In this document: in pieces, positions 8,035 through 17,900 of the stretch
Numbering within the stretch: the first letter of the stretch is position 1
Layout of the letters: every line of letters begins with the position of its first letter
Origin: Limnohabitans sp. Hippo3
Lineage (GTDB): Bacteria; Pseudomonadota; Gammaproteobacteria; Burkholderiales; Burkholderiaceae_C
Reading direction: 5' to 3'
Assembly: GCF_003063665.1 (NCBI RefSeq)
Contig: NZ_NESF01000009.1
Span: forward strand, 1-64,000
DNA: 64,000 bases
Notes under the pieces: model-generated
Database searches by the model: none
What the model was told of the DNA's origin: nothing
The model's input: the letters and a program-made list of their open reading frames with translations, nothing else
Program-made: the position numbers and the translations under genes

Positions 8035-9164
8035 GACGTGCTGCCTTGTTGAAGAAAAGGATAGTCGGTATAGCCTGTGTCGTCACCGCCATAAAAGGTC
8101 TTGCGGTCAGGGGTGTTGAAAGGGCCACCTTGCTTGAGTCGTGCGCCCAGATCCGGGTTGGCAATGAACGGGCGGCCAAAGGCCACCAGATCGGCACCTT
8201 GCGCCAGCGCTTGTTCGGCCAGCGGCAGATCGTAGCCATTATTGAGCATCCAGGTGCCATGCCCCTTGGCTGCGGTGTAAGCCTGGCGCAGCGCGGCGTA
8301 ATCAAAAGCCTGTGCCCCTTGTTGGTGGTCGCGAGGCCCACCGGTTGAGCCTTCGATCACGTGCACAAAGGCCAGCCCCATCGGGCCCAGTAAACGGACC
8401 ACATGTTCAAACAAGGGCTGGGGCTGGTCGTCACTGGCATCGTTGGCGGGTGTGACGGGAGACAGGCGAATGCCCGTGCGATCACCGCCAATTTCAGCCA
8501 CCACGGCGCTCATTACTTCGTGCAGAAAACGGGCGCGGTTTGCAATGCTGCCGCCGTAAGCATCGCTGCGCTGGTTGCTGCCTGAGCGCAAGAATTGGTC
8601 GATCAGGTAACCGTTGGCTGCGTGCACTTCCACGCCATCAAATCCGGCCACGATGGCGTTGGCGGCGGCGCGGCGGTAGTCTTGCACGATGCCCGGCAAT
8701 TCTGCGGCGTCCAGCGCACGGGGCGTGGAGGTGTCCACAAACTGGGCCTGGCCGTTGACCAGCAGCACCGTTTTGGTTTTGGCTGTGATGGCTGAAGGTG
8801 CCACAGGCGGTGCACCCCCGGGTTGCAAGCTGGTGTGTGACACCCGGCCCACATGCCACAGCTGCATCACGATCTTGCCGCCCTCGGCATGCACGGCGTC
8901 TGTGACTTGCTTCCATGCGGCGGCTTGTTCGTTGCTCCAGATGCCGGGCACATCGGCATAGCCTTGGCCTTGCTGGCTGATGGCGGTGGCCTCGGTGATG
9001 ATCAGGCCCGCACCTGTGGCCGGGTTGGCGCGTTGGCGGTAATAAGTGGCCATGCGTGCGTTGGCCAGTGCACCGGGTGCGCGGTTGCGGGTGAGTGGGG
9101 CCATCACGATGCGTGAGGCCAAAGCGATGCCGCCAACTTGGCAGGGTTCAAACAAAGAAGTCAT
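8031..9164 (-). CDS. nemA: Old yellow enzyme family alkene reductase (NemA type)
   Basis: 377 residues forming an FMN-binding TIM barrel. Recognisable parts are PLTRNRAPG near the N-terminus, MQLWHVGRVSH, the substrate-binding His-Asn pair in VHAANGYLIDQFL, the DAYGGSIANRARFL segment and the FMN phosphate site FGRPFIANPDL. The family reduces activated C=C bonds, N-ethylmaleimide and nitrate esters with NADPH. It is followed by a barrel-type outer-membrane protein in the same transcript. Physiological substrate is unknown. Confidence 0.92.
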   Translation of the reverse strand: MTSLFEPCQVGGIALASRIVMAPLTRNRAPGALANARMATYYRQRANPATGAGLIITEATAISQQGQGYADVPGIWSNEQAAAWKQVTDAVHAEGGKIVMQLWHVGRVSHTSLQPGGAPPVAPSAITAKTKTVLLVNGQAQFVDTSTPRALDAAELPGIVQDYRRAAANAIVAGFDGVEVHAANGYLIDQFLRSGSNQRSDAYGGSIANRARFLHEVMSAVVAEIGGDRTGIRLSPVTPANDASDDQPQPLFEHVVRLLGPMGLAFVHVIEGSTGGPRDHQQGAQAFDYAALRQAYTAAKGHGTWMLNNGYDLPLAEQALAQGADLVAFGRPFIANPDLGARLKQGGPFNTPDRKTFYGGDDTGYTDYPFLQQGSTS

Positions 9165-9195
9165 GCGTGCAATTCAAAAAATTCAGAGGAGGTGA

Positions 9196-9981
9196 TCAAA
9201 CGTCGTAGCCCGGGCATTCCCGTTGCAGCTTGCGCAGCAGCGAAGGCCAAACAAACGCACCGCCCAAGCCACTCGTTTGCACGCGCATGGCGTTGGCCAC
9301 GCCATCCAGAATTTGGGGGTTCACCGCCGTGAGGTCTTTCGGGCCCGCTTGCCCGGCCAGCGCGTCGACCTGAATCCGGCAGGTGTTTTCAAACGTGTAC
9401 ATCGACAGAAATGCATCGGCAATGGTTTTGCTCACGGTGAGCAAACCGTGGTTGCGCAGCACCAGGTAATTGGCCGATCCCAGATCGGCTTGCAGGCGCA
9501 GTTTTTCGTCGTCGCGGATGGCCACGCCTTCGTAGCCGTGGTAGGCCAGCGAGGCCAGCACAAAGGTGCTTTGCTGGCTGATGGGCAACACGCCATGTGC
9601 TTGTGCGCTCACGGCCACGCCCGCCCGGGTGTGCGTGTGCAATACGCAGCCGGCATCGGGCCGCGCCTCGTGCACCGCGCTGTGGATCACAAAGCCTGCC
9701 GGATTCACCGGGAACGGGCTGTCATGCAGTTTGTTGCACTGCATGTCCACTTTCACCAGGCTCGACGCGGTGATTTCGTCAAACATCAGGCCATAGGGGT
9801 TGATCAGAAACTGGTGCGCATCACCCGCCACCGAGCGCGGCAGCTTGGCGCTGATGTGGGTGAACACCAGATCGCTCCAGCCGTACAGCGCCACCAGCCT
9901 GTAACACGCGGCCAAGTCCAGCCGCAGCTGCCATTCGTCGGGGTGAACGCTGTCTTTCAAAGAAGGAATCTCAAACGCCAT
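9196..9981 (-). CDS. Class II aldolase/adducin family protein
   Basis: 261 residues. Class II aldolase fold with the metal-binding histidines in VLHTHTRAGVAVSAQAHG and in LRNHGLLTVS, and the IN(P)YGLMFDEITASSLVKVD substrate-loop segment. Members act as sugar-phosphate aldolases, epimerases or are adducin-head-like with unknown substrates; this short, stand-alone type is usually not assigned. The ATG at 9981 has GGAGCACGG upstream. It lies 31 bases ahead of nemA on the same strand and may be co-transcribed. Confidence 0.85.
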   Translation of the reverse strand: MAFEIPSLKDSVHPDEWQLRLDLAACYRLVALYGWSDLVFTHISAKLPRSVAGDAHQFLINPYGLMFDEITASSLVKVDMQCNKLHDSPFPVNPAGFVIHSAVHEARPDAGCVLHTHTRAGVAVSAQAHGVLPISQQSTFVLASLAYHGYEGVAIRDDEKLRLQADLGSANYLVLRNHGLLTVSKTIADAFLSMYTFENTCRIQVDALAGQAGPKDLTAVNPQILDGVANAMRVQTSGLGGAFVWPSLLRKLQRECPGYDV

Positions 9982-10068
9982 GGCCGTGCTCCGAAAGTCA
10001 AAAATTTCAGCTTACCCATGAACCGTCGGCGCTCATGACGTCTTGGTGACTGGCGCAGTAGTGCCGCT

Positions 10069-10344
10069 TCAGGTATCCGGGCGAGTCAGCTGTTCAAGCC
10101 GGGTGAGGTAAATCCGCGCAAACTGGCCCTGATCGTCCAGCGGGCCGCACATCTCCAAAGTGGCTTGCAGTTGCCCACACACGGCAGGCCGCTGGGGCTG
10201 GCCAAATATTTTGCAGCGCAGCTGCTCGTCGAGCTGGATGCAAGGCACGCCTGCGGGTTTGCCTTGGGGCATGCCGGGGATGGGCGAGGAGATGGACGGC
10301 GCCGTGCAACAGGCCGCGCAACCGGATCGGCAGTTCAGACTCAT
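10069..10344 (-). CDS. YkgJ family cysteine-cluster protein
   Basis: 91 residues with the clustered cysteines of the YkgJ/UPF0153 family: CRSGCAACC at the N-terminus and [13 protein letters not shown] mid-protein, expected to bind zinc or an Fe-S centre. The function is not established in the family. The ATG at 10344 overlaps the mltA stop (ATGA), which favours this start over an in-frame codon 18 bases further upstream. Confidence 0.85.
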   Translation of the reverse strand: MSLNCRSGCAACCTAPSISSPIPGMPQGKPAGVPCIQLDEQLRCKIFGQPQRPAVCGQLQATLEMCGPLDDQGQFARIYLTRLEQLTRPDT

Positions 10345-11501
10345 CGGGGCCACAGCGCCCACATTTGCAGGGGCTGCTTCATGCGCCCTGCCAGCTCACC
10401 CGCTGTCGGGCCGGAGCCTGCGTAGTAGTCGGCCCGCACCGCGCCGACAATGGCGGTCCCCGTGTCCTGGGCCAACACCAGGCGGTCAAGCCGGGTTTGC
10501 GGGCCGCTGGATTTGAGCCACACAGGGGTGCCATACGGAATGCTGCTGCGGTCCACCGCGATGGAGCGCTCTGCGGTCAAGGGCACGCCTTGTGCTCCTT
10601 TGGGGCCTGGTGGCACCGTGCCAACAGGCAAGGCTTCTTCCTTGAAGAAAACCACACGGGGGTTTTGCCACAACAACTCGTTCACACGCGAGGGGTTGCG
10701 GTCAATCCATGCTTTGATGCCCGGCCACGAGGCGTCACGAATCAGGTTTTGGTCCAGCAGCCAGCGGCCAATGCTTTTGTAGGGCTGGTCGTTGGTGCCC
10801 GCAAACGCCAGCCGCACCATGCGTTGCCTGCCATCGGGTTCGCGCACATGGATCAGGCCTGAGCCCTGGATGTGCAGCACCATGGCGTCAACCGGGTCGG
10901 CCAGGTACACCAGGGCCTTCCCGCGCAGGGCGGCACGCGCGTGCGGCAGGGTGTCCATTTCCTGTCGGGTGTACCAGGGCTTGCGTTTGTTCAGGTCGGC
11001 AGGCGGGCCATAGAGCGGCACCTGAAAGCCGGGGCGTGCCTGGCGCTCGGCGTTCAAGACGGGCTCGTAGTAGGCCGTCAACAAGCCCTCGCTTTGCTGG
11101 GTGTGTGACTCCACGCGGTAGGGCTGCAATTTCTCGCGCAGCCATTGGCGTTGCGTTTGCACAGGTGCCTGTGCCAGTTGCCGAACTTCCGGGCACAGCG
11201 CAGCCCATGCGGGACTGGGGCGGGTGCAGCTTTGTACCCATGCAGGCCAGGCTTCGTGCACCGCGTCTTGTTCCAGTCCGGGCAGTTCGGACCAAGGCAC
11301 CGGAACCCAGCGGCTTTTGGCTTGCAAGATGACGGGGGGCAGCGACGTCACATCCGCAGTGGGTGGCGTGGCCAATGGGCCGCTTGGGCTGGGCTCATCC
11401 AGCACGGGGGCGACCGAGCAGGCGGTCAGGCTGCCTACAATCGCAGCCAACAGCCAGCGGGCACCCGCGCGGCGAACATTCAGAAACGGGAACTTGATCA
11501 T
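10341..11501 (-). CDS. mltA: Membrane-bound lytic murein transglycosylase A
   Basis: 386 residues. An N-terminal lipoprotein signal ends at SLTAC, followed by a Pro-rich linker, the MltA insert domain ([14 protein letters not shown]) and the C-terminal 3D domain with the catalytic Asp ([19 protein letters not shown]). It cleaves glycan strands at the outer-membrane side of the periplasm to 1,6-anhydro ends. The ATG at 11501 begins a normal lipoprotein signal; the open frame extends upstream but without a signal sequence. This start codon overlaps, back to back, the start of a small plus-strand gene. Confidence 0.92.
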   Translation of the reverse strand: MIKFPFLNVRRAGARWLLAAIVGSLTACSVAPVLDEPSPSGPLATPPTADVTSLPPVILQAKSRWVPVPWSELPGLEQDAVHEAWPAWVQSCTRPSPAWAALCPEVRQLAQAPVQTQRQWLREKLQPYRVESHTQQSEGLLTAYYEPVLNAERQARPGFQVPLYGPPADLNKRKPWYTRQEMDTLPHARAALRGKALVYLADPVDAMVLHIQGSGLIHVREPDGRQRMVRLAFAGTNDQPYKSIGRWLLDQNLIRDASWPGIKAWIDRNPSRVNELLWQNPRVVFFKEEALPVGTVPPGPKGAQGVPLTAERSIAVDRSSIPYGTPVWLKSSGPQTRLDRLVLAQDTGTAIVGAVRADYYAGSGPTAGELAGRMKQPLQMWALWPR

Positions 11502-11652
11502 GGCGCTTATTTTGCTGGAAGCCTTGTTGGCCCTGGTGCTCTTCGTCGTGATTGTGTGGTGGACCATGTTTTCCGGGCGAAACAAGGGCGAATTGCCACA
11601 GGCCGATCTCATGCCTGCAGACAAAAAAGACCAGGACGAACCCAAGGCCTGA
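11500..11652 (+). CDS. Small single-pass membrane protein (50 residues)
   Basis: The ATG at 11500 opens a 50-codon frame: a strongly hydrophobic N-terminal segment (residues 2-20, LILLEALLALVLFVVIVWW) followed by a charged tail ending DKKDQDEPKA. The composition is what a real small membrane protein shows. A GGGAA ribosome-binding site lies 8 bases upstream. The start overlaps the divergent mltA start by two bases, so the two share a promoter region. I recall similar small proteins annotated in Comamonadaceae but cannot confirm this. Confidence 0.6.
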   Translation: MALILLEALLALVLFVVIVWWTMFSGRNKGELPQADLMPADKKDQDEPKA

Positions 11653-11672
11653 TCGCGGCGCTGAGCGAGGGC

Positions 11673-12245
11673 TCAGTCCAGCAGCGTTCCGGCGCCTTCG
11701 AAACGCTGGGCGTAATAGCGGTTGCTCAGCTGGTCCATGCGCACACCGGTTCGGGGGTTGCTGGCGTGCACAAAGCGGCCGCCGCCCACATAGATACCGA
11801 CATGTGAATGCCGTGCACCCAAGGTGTTGAAGAACACCAGATCACCCGGCTGAATGCGGGTGCGGTCAACGGGCCGTGATTTTTGACCCAGATCGGCCGA
11901 AGTGCCCTTGACGGGTAAACCGGCCGCCTCCCGATAAACATGCGAGACCAGACCTGAACAGTCAAACCCTGTGGCAGGCCCCCGGCCACCCCAGCTGTAA
12001 GGCGTGTCCAGCAATGACATAGCAAACAAAGCCAGGTCGTTGCGTTTGGGGTGGTATTCGGTGCTGGCGGCGGGTGTGGGCTCGGATGCCAGCTCTGGCG
12101 CACGGGTGGGCCCTGAACGGTGGTCTGTCAACACCGGGGCAGAGGAGCAGCCTGCCATCAAAAGAGCCAGGCCTGTGAGGGTGGCGATCAGGCCGGTACG
12201 GGTGTGCGCTGGGATGGGAAGGGTCATGTCCGGGGTCTGGCTCAT
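11673..12245 (-). CDS. NlpC/P60 family lipoprotein endopeptidase
   Basis: 190 residues. The lipoprotein signal ends at LLMAGCSS. The C40 peptidase domain has the catalytic Cys in FDCSGLVSHVYRE, the PGDLVFF segment, and the catalytic His in HSHVGIYVGGGRFVHAS. It should hydrolyse peptide bonds in peptidoglycan stems. It is the last gene of a four-gene operon: its start overlaps the stop of the response regulator by 4 bases. The pairing with a two-component system suggests regulated wall remodelling, which is inference. Confidence 0.9.
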   Translation of the reverse strand: MSQTPDMTLPIPAHTRTGLIATLTGLALLMAGCSSAPVLTDHRSGPTRAPELASEPTPAASTEYHPKRNDLALFAMSLLDTPYSWGGRGPATGFDCSGLVSHVYREAAGLPVKGTSADLGQKSRPVDRTRIQPGDLVFFNTLGARHSHVGIYVGGGRFVHASNPRTGVRMDQLSNRYYAQRFEGAGTLLD

Positions 12246-12892
12246 GTCAGTGTTCGCATCAGGTTGGCCAATTCAACAGCCGATTTGACTTCCATTTTGT
12301 CAAAAACGCGCGAGCGGTGCACCTCGACCGTGCGCACGCTGATGTCGAGTTGGTCCGCGATCAGCTTGTTGGGCAGGCCTTCCACCACCAGGCGCATGAC
12401 ATCGCGCTCGCGCTCGGTCAATTCGCCCAGGCGCGATTGCAAAAAGTCCTGTTGGGTGCGTGCATTCAAGCGATCCTGAGACAAGCGCAGCGCCTGTTCC
12501 ACCCGATCGACCAGGGCGTTGTCCGAGAAAGGCTTCTCACAAAAATCAAACGCACCGCGTTTGACGCTGTCTACCGCGGTGGGCACATCTGCATGACCGG
12601 TGAGAAAAATCACGGGCCAAGCCTGCGCGATGCCGCTGGCTTGCAGGTGTTCAAACAAGGCCAGGCCGCTCATGCCCGGCATGCGCACATCCAGCAAGAT
12701 GCATCCGGCTTGCTGGGGCAAAGGGCGGGGCTGGGTCTGCGAAGCCGCCGTCTCCAGCATCTCCAAAAACGCTTCGGCGCTGTCGTAAGACTCGCTGAGC
12801 AGGCGCCGTGTGCGCAGCAACCAGGCCATGCCTTCGCGCACGCCAATGTCGTCGTCCACGATGTAGACCATGCTGTCAAAAGGGGGCTGCAT
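12242..12892 (-). CDS. FixJ/NarL-type response regulator
   Basis: 216 residues. Receiver domain with acidic pocket (VDDD) and phospho-acceptor Asp in CILLDVRMPGMSGL, then the conserved Lys in FCEKPF, and a C-terminal LuxR-type helix-turn-helix (LTERERDVMRLVVEGLPNKLIA ... SVRTVEVHRSRV). The layout and linker are of the FixJ/TodT group. It lies 9 bases after the sensor kinase gene and overlaps the NlpC/P60 gene, so the kinase is its probable partner. Confidence 0.93.
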   Translation of the reverse strand: MQPPFDSMVYIVDDDIGVREGMAWLLRTRRLLSESYDSAEAFLEMLETAASQTQPRPLPQQAGCILLDVRMPGMSGLALFEHLQASGIAQAWPVIFLTGHADVPTAVDSVKRGAFDFCEKPFSDNALVDRVEQALRLSQDRLNARTQQDFLQSRLGELTERERDVMRLVVEGLPNKLIADQLDISVRTVEVHRSRVFDKMEVKSAVELANLMRTLT

Positions 12893-12901
12893 GGCGCGAT
12901 T

Positions 12902-14983
12902 TTAGGCGGTGTGTGTGGTTTGACTGCCTGCTGCGGGCAGCGTGAAACGGAACACGGTGCCGACGGGCTTGTGTGGTGCGAATTCCAGTTGGCCCCCATG
13001 TTGTTCGACCACGGTGCGGCACAGGCTCAGGCCCAGGCCCATGCCTTCGGGTTTGGTGGTGAAAAAGGGGTTGAACAGCTGGGCCGCCACATCGGGCGCA
13101 ATGCCTGCGCCCAGGTCGGTCACAGAAAACGCGACGCCCGCATGCTCCTGCCCGGGCGCAGCCAGTTGCACCTGCAGCACCAGCACCCTGTCGCGGCAGT
13201 GTGGCGAATCCATGGCCTGCATGCCGTTGCGTGCCAGATTCAGCAGAACCTGCTCGACCATGGTGCGGTCACACCACACGGCAGGCAGTCGGGCGTCCAC
13301 CCGCATGTGCACGCGCACCTGCAGCTTGCGCGCTTGCAGGTTGACCAGCGGGGCAATGGCGTCCAGCAGGGCCTGCGGCTGCACCGCTTCGCGGGCCTGG
13401 TCTCGGCGGCGCACAAAGTCGTGCACGCTGTTGATGACGCGCCCGGCCCGCTCGGCCTGTTCGGCAATGCGGCGCAGTGCCATGTGCACATCGTCCAGGG
13501 TCTGGGGCTCGGCTTGCGGGTCTTTGAGCAGGTTGAGCGAGCCGTTGGCATAACTGGCGATCGCGGCCAAAGGCTGGTTCAGCTCGTGGCTGAGCAAGGA
13601 CGCCATCTCGCCCACGGTGGCCAGACGTGCCGTGGCTTGCAGGCGGTCCTGGCTGGCCCGCGAGAGTTCTTCGATGCGGCGCTGCTCGCTGATGTCGATG
13701 ACCGCGCCCATCCACCCGGTCTGCTCGCCCTGCACGCTGATCAGGGGGGCCTCGATGATCAGCACTGGAAAGCGGGTGCCGTCCTGGCGCATGAAGACCG
13801 ATTCAAAACCCTCTCTGGGTGACGCATTGCCCGCCATGCGGATGGCCTGACGCTGCTGGTATTCGTCCACCATTTCGGGGGGCCAGTAAGGCATGGGGGC
13901 GTTCTGGCCGATCAGGGCCTCGGCCTCCCAGCCCACCATCTGGCAAAAGGCCGGGTTCACATAGGTGATGCGGCCTTGCAGGTCGCGTGCACGCAAGCCC
14001 GTGACCAAAGAGTCTTCCATGGCTTTGCGGAAGGCCAGCGCATCGGCCAGGTCGCGCTCGGCCTTCAGACGCCTGCGGGCGTCCTTGGTCAGCAGCACCA
14101 TCACCGTGATCAGCGCGATCGACATGCCCGTGACCAAGGCCGTGAGCACATTGGGAAACAGGTCCGGTTCGCCCCGCCGACCGTCCATGCGCAGCAACAA
14201 GGTGTTCCCCGGCAAATCCACCAGTTGCTGGCTGGTGAAGACCCGTCGTTCACGGCGCTGTGCACCCGCAATGGCCAGGCGTGTGCCGTCCGGTTCGACA
14301 AAAGACAATTCGTTTTTGCGCCCAAAAGTACGACCCAGGCGCTCAGTCAAGAGCTCCTGCAGGCTGTAGGTCACGACCGTAGAGCCCACCCATTCCCCGT
14401 TTTGTGTGACGGGCAGGCACAGCTCCATCACTTCGATCCCCAAGCCGTCGCTTTGCGGCAGGAAGTAAGTGCTGGAGTAAGCGGGGCCGTTCAGGCGCCT
14501 GGCCCGCTGGCAGGCTTGGCTGGCCTCGTTCAGGACCTCGTTGCGCGAAATGCGCTCAAACGCAGGCGCACGCAAGGGCGAATCGGCAAACGCTTGCAAT
14601 TGCCAGGTTTTGTCGCGCCACTCCACGCGCAACCAGTCCCGGTTGTCACGCAGCAGCGCCAAGGCTTCGGGTTGCCAAGTGGCGGATGCGAAATGCCCCG
14701 ATTGCAAGGCTTGCAAAGCCTGCACTTGCCGCGACAGGCTGCTGCGCAAATCACTCACGGCGTCGGCGGTGTCGCGCTCCAGCTCGGCCTGCACCTGACT
14801 GGCCTCATAGCGCCCGGCCAGCCATACCAGTGTGGCCAGCACGGCCAGCACCAGCGAAATCAGCGCTGCCCACAAGGAGCGTCGTCCGGACCCCCAGGGC
14901 AGGGCCTTGTCGAGTTGGGCGCTGATCCGGTTCAGTTGTCTTTGCCATGCGGCCATCAGGCGCGGGGTGCCGAGCGTGGTCAT
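12902..14983 (-). CDS. PAS-domain sensor histidine kinase
   Basis: 693 residues. Transmembrane helix at about 37-57, a periplasmic region of about 210 residues, a second helix near 275-295, a PAS domain (ITYVNPAFCQMVGWEAEALIG), HisKA with the phospho-acceptor His in LLSHELNQPLAAIASY, and a HATPase domain with NLARNGMQAM, DLGAGI and GMGLGLSLCR boxes. The HELNQPL box is that of FixL/DctB-type kinases. The periplasmic region resembles those of DctB-like sensors, but the ligand is unknown. It is directly downstream of the YhdP-like gene (6-base gap). Confidence 0.93.
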   Translation of the reverse strand: MTTLGTPRLMAAWQRQLNRISAQLDKALPWGSGRRSLWAALISLVLAVLATLVWLAGRYEASQVQAELERDTADAVSDLRSSLSRQVQALQALQSGHFASATWQPEALALLRDNRDWLRVEWRDKTWQLQAFADSPLRAPAFERISRNEVLNEASQACQRARRLNGPAYSSTYFLPQSDGLGIEVMELCLPVTQNGEWVGSTVVTYSLQELLTERLGRTFGRKNELSFVEPDGTRLAIAGAQRRERRVFTSQQLVDLPGNTLLLRMDGRRGEPDLFPNVLTALVTGMSIALITVMVLLTKDARRRLKAERDLADALAFRKAMEDSLVTGLRARDLQGRITYVNPAFCQMVGWEAEALIGQNAPMPYWPPEMVDEYQQRQAIRMAGNASPREGFESVFMRQDGTRFPVLIIEAPLISVQGEQTGWMGAVIDISEQRRIEELSRASQDRLQATARLATVGEMASLLSHELNQPLAAIASYANGSLNLLKDPQAEPQTLDDVHMALRRIAEQAERAGRVINSVHDFVRRRDQAREAVQPQALLDAIAPLVNLQARKLQVRVHMRVDARLPAVWCDRTMVEQVLLNLARNGMQAMDSPHCRDRVLVLQVQLAAPGQEHAGVAFSVTDLGAGIAPDVAAQLFNPFFTTKPEGMGLGLSLCRTVVEQHGGQLEFAPHKPVGTVFRFTLPAAGSQTTHTA

Positions 14984-14989
14984 CGGGCT

Positions 14990-17900
14990 TCAGGGCGGTG
15001 TGTTGGCTGCAGGTGGGGCCTTGCCATCGCCCGTGCTGCTGACTTTGGTGACCCGCGGGTCGGCCCAGCTGCCATCGATGAAAAACTCCTGGGTGTTGGC
15101 TTTGATCAAGGGGTTTTGCAAGAACAGCTGCGCCAGAAAAGCCGTGAGGCCGACCACGGGGTTGACCGCAATGCCCGCCACCAGAGAGGCCGTGCCCGCG
15201 TCGAGTGCGGGCAAGATCACCACCCGCAGTTTTTGGGTCTCCTGGGCGATGTCGGCCGAGCCATCGAGCTGCACCAGTGCGTTCACGCCCTTGATTTGCA
15301 TGTTGCGCGTGTAGGCAATGCCTTGTGCGATGCTGACGTCGCCACGCACCGAATCAAAAGCAAAGCCTTCGGAAAACACATCGCGGAAATCCAGCAGCAG
15401 TCGCCGCGGCAAGGCTTGCAGGCTCAAGACCCCCAGCAATTTGGCCGCCCCCGCATCGGCTTTGAGGAACTGACCACGGCCCATCTTGACGGCAAACTGG
15501 CCCGACATGCTCGGGTAATGCAAGGCCAAGGGAGAGCCTTGCCAGCTCACGGTGCCTTCGAGTTGGCCCGTGCCGCCACGCAAGGCGTTGGGCGTGCCCA
15601 GCCGCGTGAGCAAGGCGCCCGCGTCGGAAATGTCCAACTTGAAATTCATTTCGGTTTTGCGCTGTGAGCCGCCTTCGGCAGCGGTCAGCCAGCGCCCGGT
15701 GCTACGCAAGCTGGCCTCGGGGACGGTGATGTTGAATTTGTTCAATTGCCACTCGGGGTTGGCTTTGATCCGGGTTTTGGGCTGCTCGGTGTTGAGGGCT
15801 TCGATCTCGATGCGCCCGAGTTTTTTCCCGCGCAGCTCCAGCTGTTCCACCACGATGTCCAGAGAGGGCAAATTGACCGGGGGCGCTTCGAGCAGACCCT
15901 CCACTTCGGCCACACTGGATGGCGGCAAATTCAGGCGCGACAGGCGTGCAAACAAGTGGCCCAGCTGGTCGTTGCTGGGTTGGCGGTAAACCACATGGCC
16001 GTTGAGCTCGCGGGCATCGACGTTGACGCGCCATGTGTTTCCCTCGCGCACACCGCCTGCCACCACCTGGTGCAAAGTGCGGCCATCGGCGGTGAGCGTG
16101 TTGGCCTGCAGGCCGATCCGCGTGGGGCTGTAGGCTGTCCAGGCGGTTTTGCTCGTGGCTTTCTGGCTTGCTGCGCCCAGGTCGGCGGGCAGCAGGCTTT
16201 GCCAGTCGTCGACCGCAAAACGGTCCAGCGCCACCGAAGCGCTGACCCCTGTGGCCGGCAGCGCTGGGGCTTGCGAAGCTGGCAAACCCAGGGTGAGGCT
16301 GCCCCGCAGGACCACGGCTTCCGGACCCGACAGATCACGCACATACAGGGCCGAGGCCACGGTGCCCCATTCGAGCTGCAGTTGGTCGCGCAAGGTGGTG
16401 CCAGACCCCTGCACACGTGTGCGCAGGGTGACGGGCATGCTGACATTCGCCGCCTTGCCCAGAGGCGCGGGCAGTTTCAGGGCTAGGCCTTCGAGCTGGC
16501 TTTGCAGTGTGAATTCGGGTTGTCCTTGTCGCCAGCCCAGTTGCGCGCTGTAACTGGTGGCACCCGTGGCGTGTTGGGCCCAGGCGTTGAGCGGGCTGAT
16601 CTCTTTGGCCTGGCGAAGCCCTTCGGCCGTGATCTGGCCTTGGGCGCGCAGTTGCAAGGCGCTTTCGTTGGTGGCCGCGCCTGGGTTGGGCCGCATGCCG
16701 CCCTCGATCCGAACCGGCCCACCCAACAGGCGCGCTTGTGTGCCGCTCAGGCTGAAACCGGCTTCGCTGAACTGCACCGTGCCCTGGAGCTTTTCTAGCA
16801 GGGGTGTGTCGGGCGTCATGCGCACATCGTTGCCGCCCAACACCACGGCGCCTTGTAACTTGGTGTTTTGGGGGGTGAGCAGGGGCACGGCCAGTTTGAA
16901 GCGGGTTTGCACATTGCCAGTGGCCTGGGTTTGGCGCAAAGCGCCTGACAACATCGCGTCCAACGGTGATTTCTGGACCAGCGTCAGCACTTGTGCCGCG
17001 GGGCCTTTGTTTTCGGCAGAGACGTTCAGCACCGGGCTGTTCAACATGTCGGGGATTTCGGCTTGGCCTGCGGTCAGGCCAAGGCCGGTGCGGGGATCGC
17101 CTGCACGGGCGCTGGCGTCGCTGAGTTTCATGCCCAGGTGGTCGAAGACGAGCTGACCGGTCAGCTTGTGCAGCCGCGGCCAGGGCAGGCTTTTGGGGGG
17201 CAGCAAAGCTGCAGGCAGGTAATCCAGTTCCACATCCTGAATGCGCCCAGCAAACCGGAAATCGCCCTCTTTGGCGTTGGCAAAGGGCAGCTTGGCCAGG
17301 TCGCCCTTGATCTTGACTTGCACGTCAGAATAGACACCTTTGACCACCGCGTCCCGCACATATTGGCGCACGTTCGCGGGCAGTGTCAGGGGCAGGTAGC
17401 GGTGCGCCTGCGCCGCGTTGGCCTGCTTGATCTTGCCTTGCAGGTCCAGTGTGCCGGGGCCTTGGCCCTGGGGGGCGGGATGCCATTGGCCCTGCCATTG
17501 GCCTTGCAGGTCCGCGTTGGTCAGTTCAAGTTTCCAGTCGGGCACGTGCCACTGTGAGTTCTCGCGTTTGAAAACCGCTTGCGCGTGCAAAGACTGCACA
17601 CGCACCTCGGGGTCTTCCAGGATCCCCGGCAAAAACACGGCCCCGTCAGCGCCCATGTTCAACTCAATTCGCCCACCATCCTGGTTCAATTTCAGCTGGG
17701 CTTGCGCACCTTGCACGCCCGGCCAGCGGGTTTGTTTTTCACCTTGGCGTGTGGTCGGCGGTGGCAGTGACAACTTCTGCAAGGTGACTTGTCCGTCATA
17801 GCGCTGAGGCGTTTGCCAATCGCCCTGCCAACGCCATTGCAAGGCCTCGACTTGCCCGCTGACGGTTTGCTGTTGCAGGCGTTGACGCCACACGTCTGGC

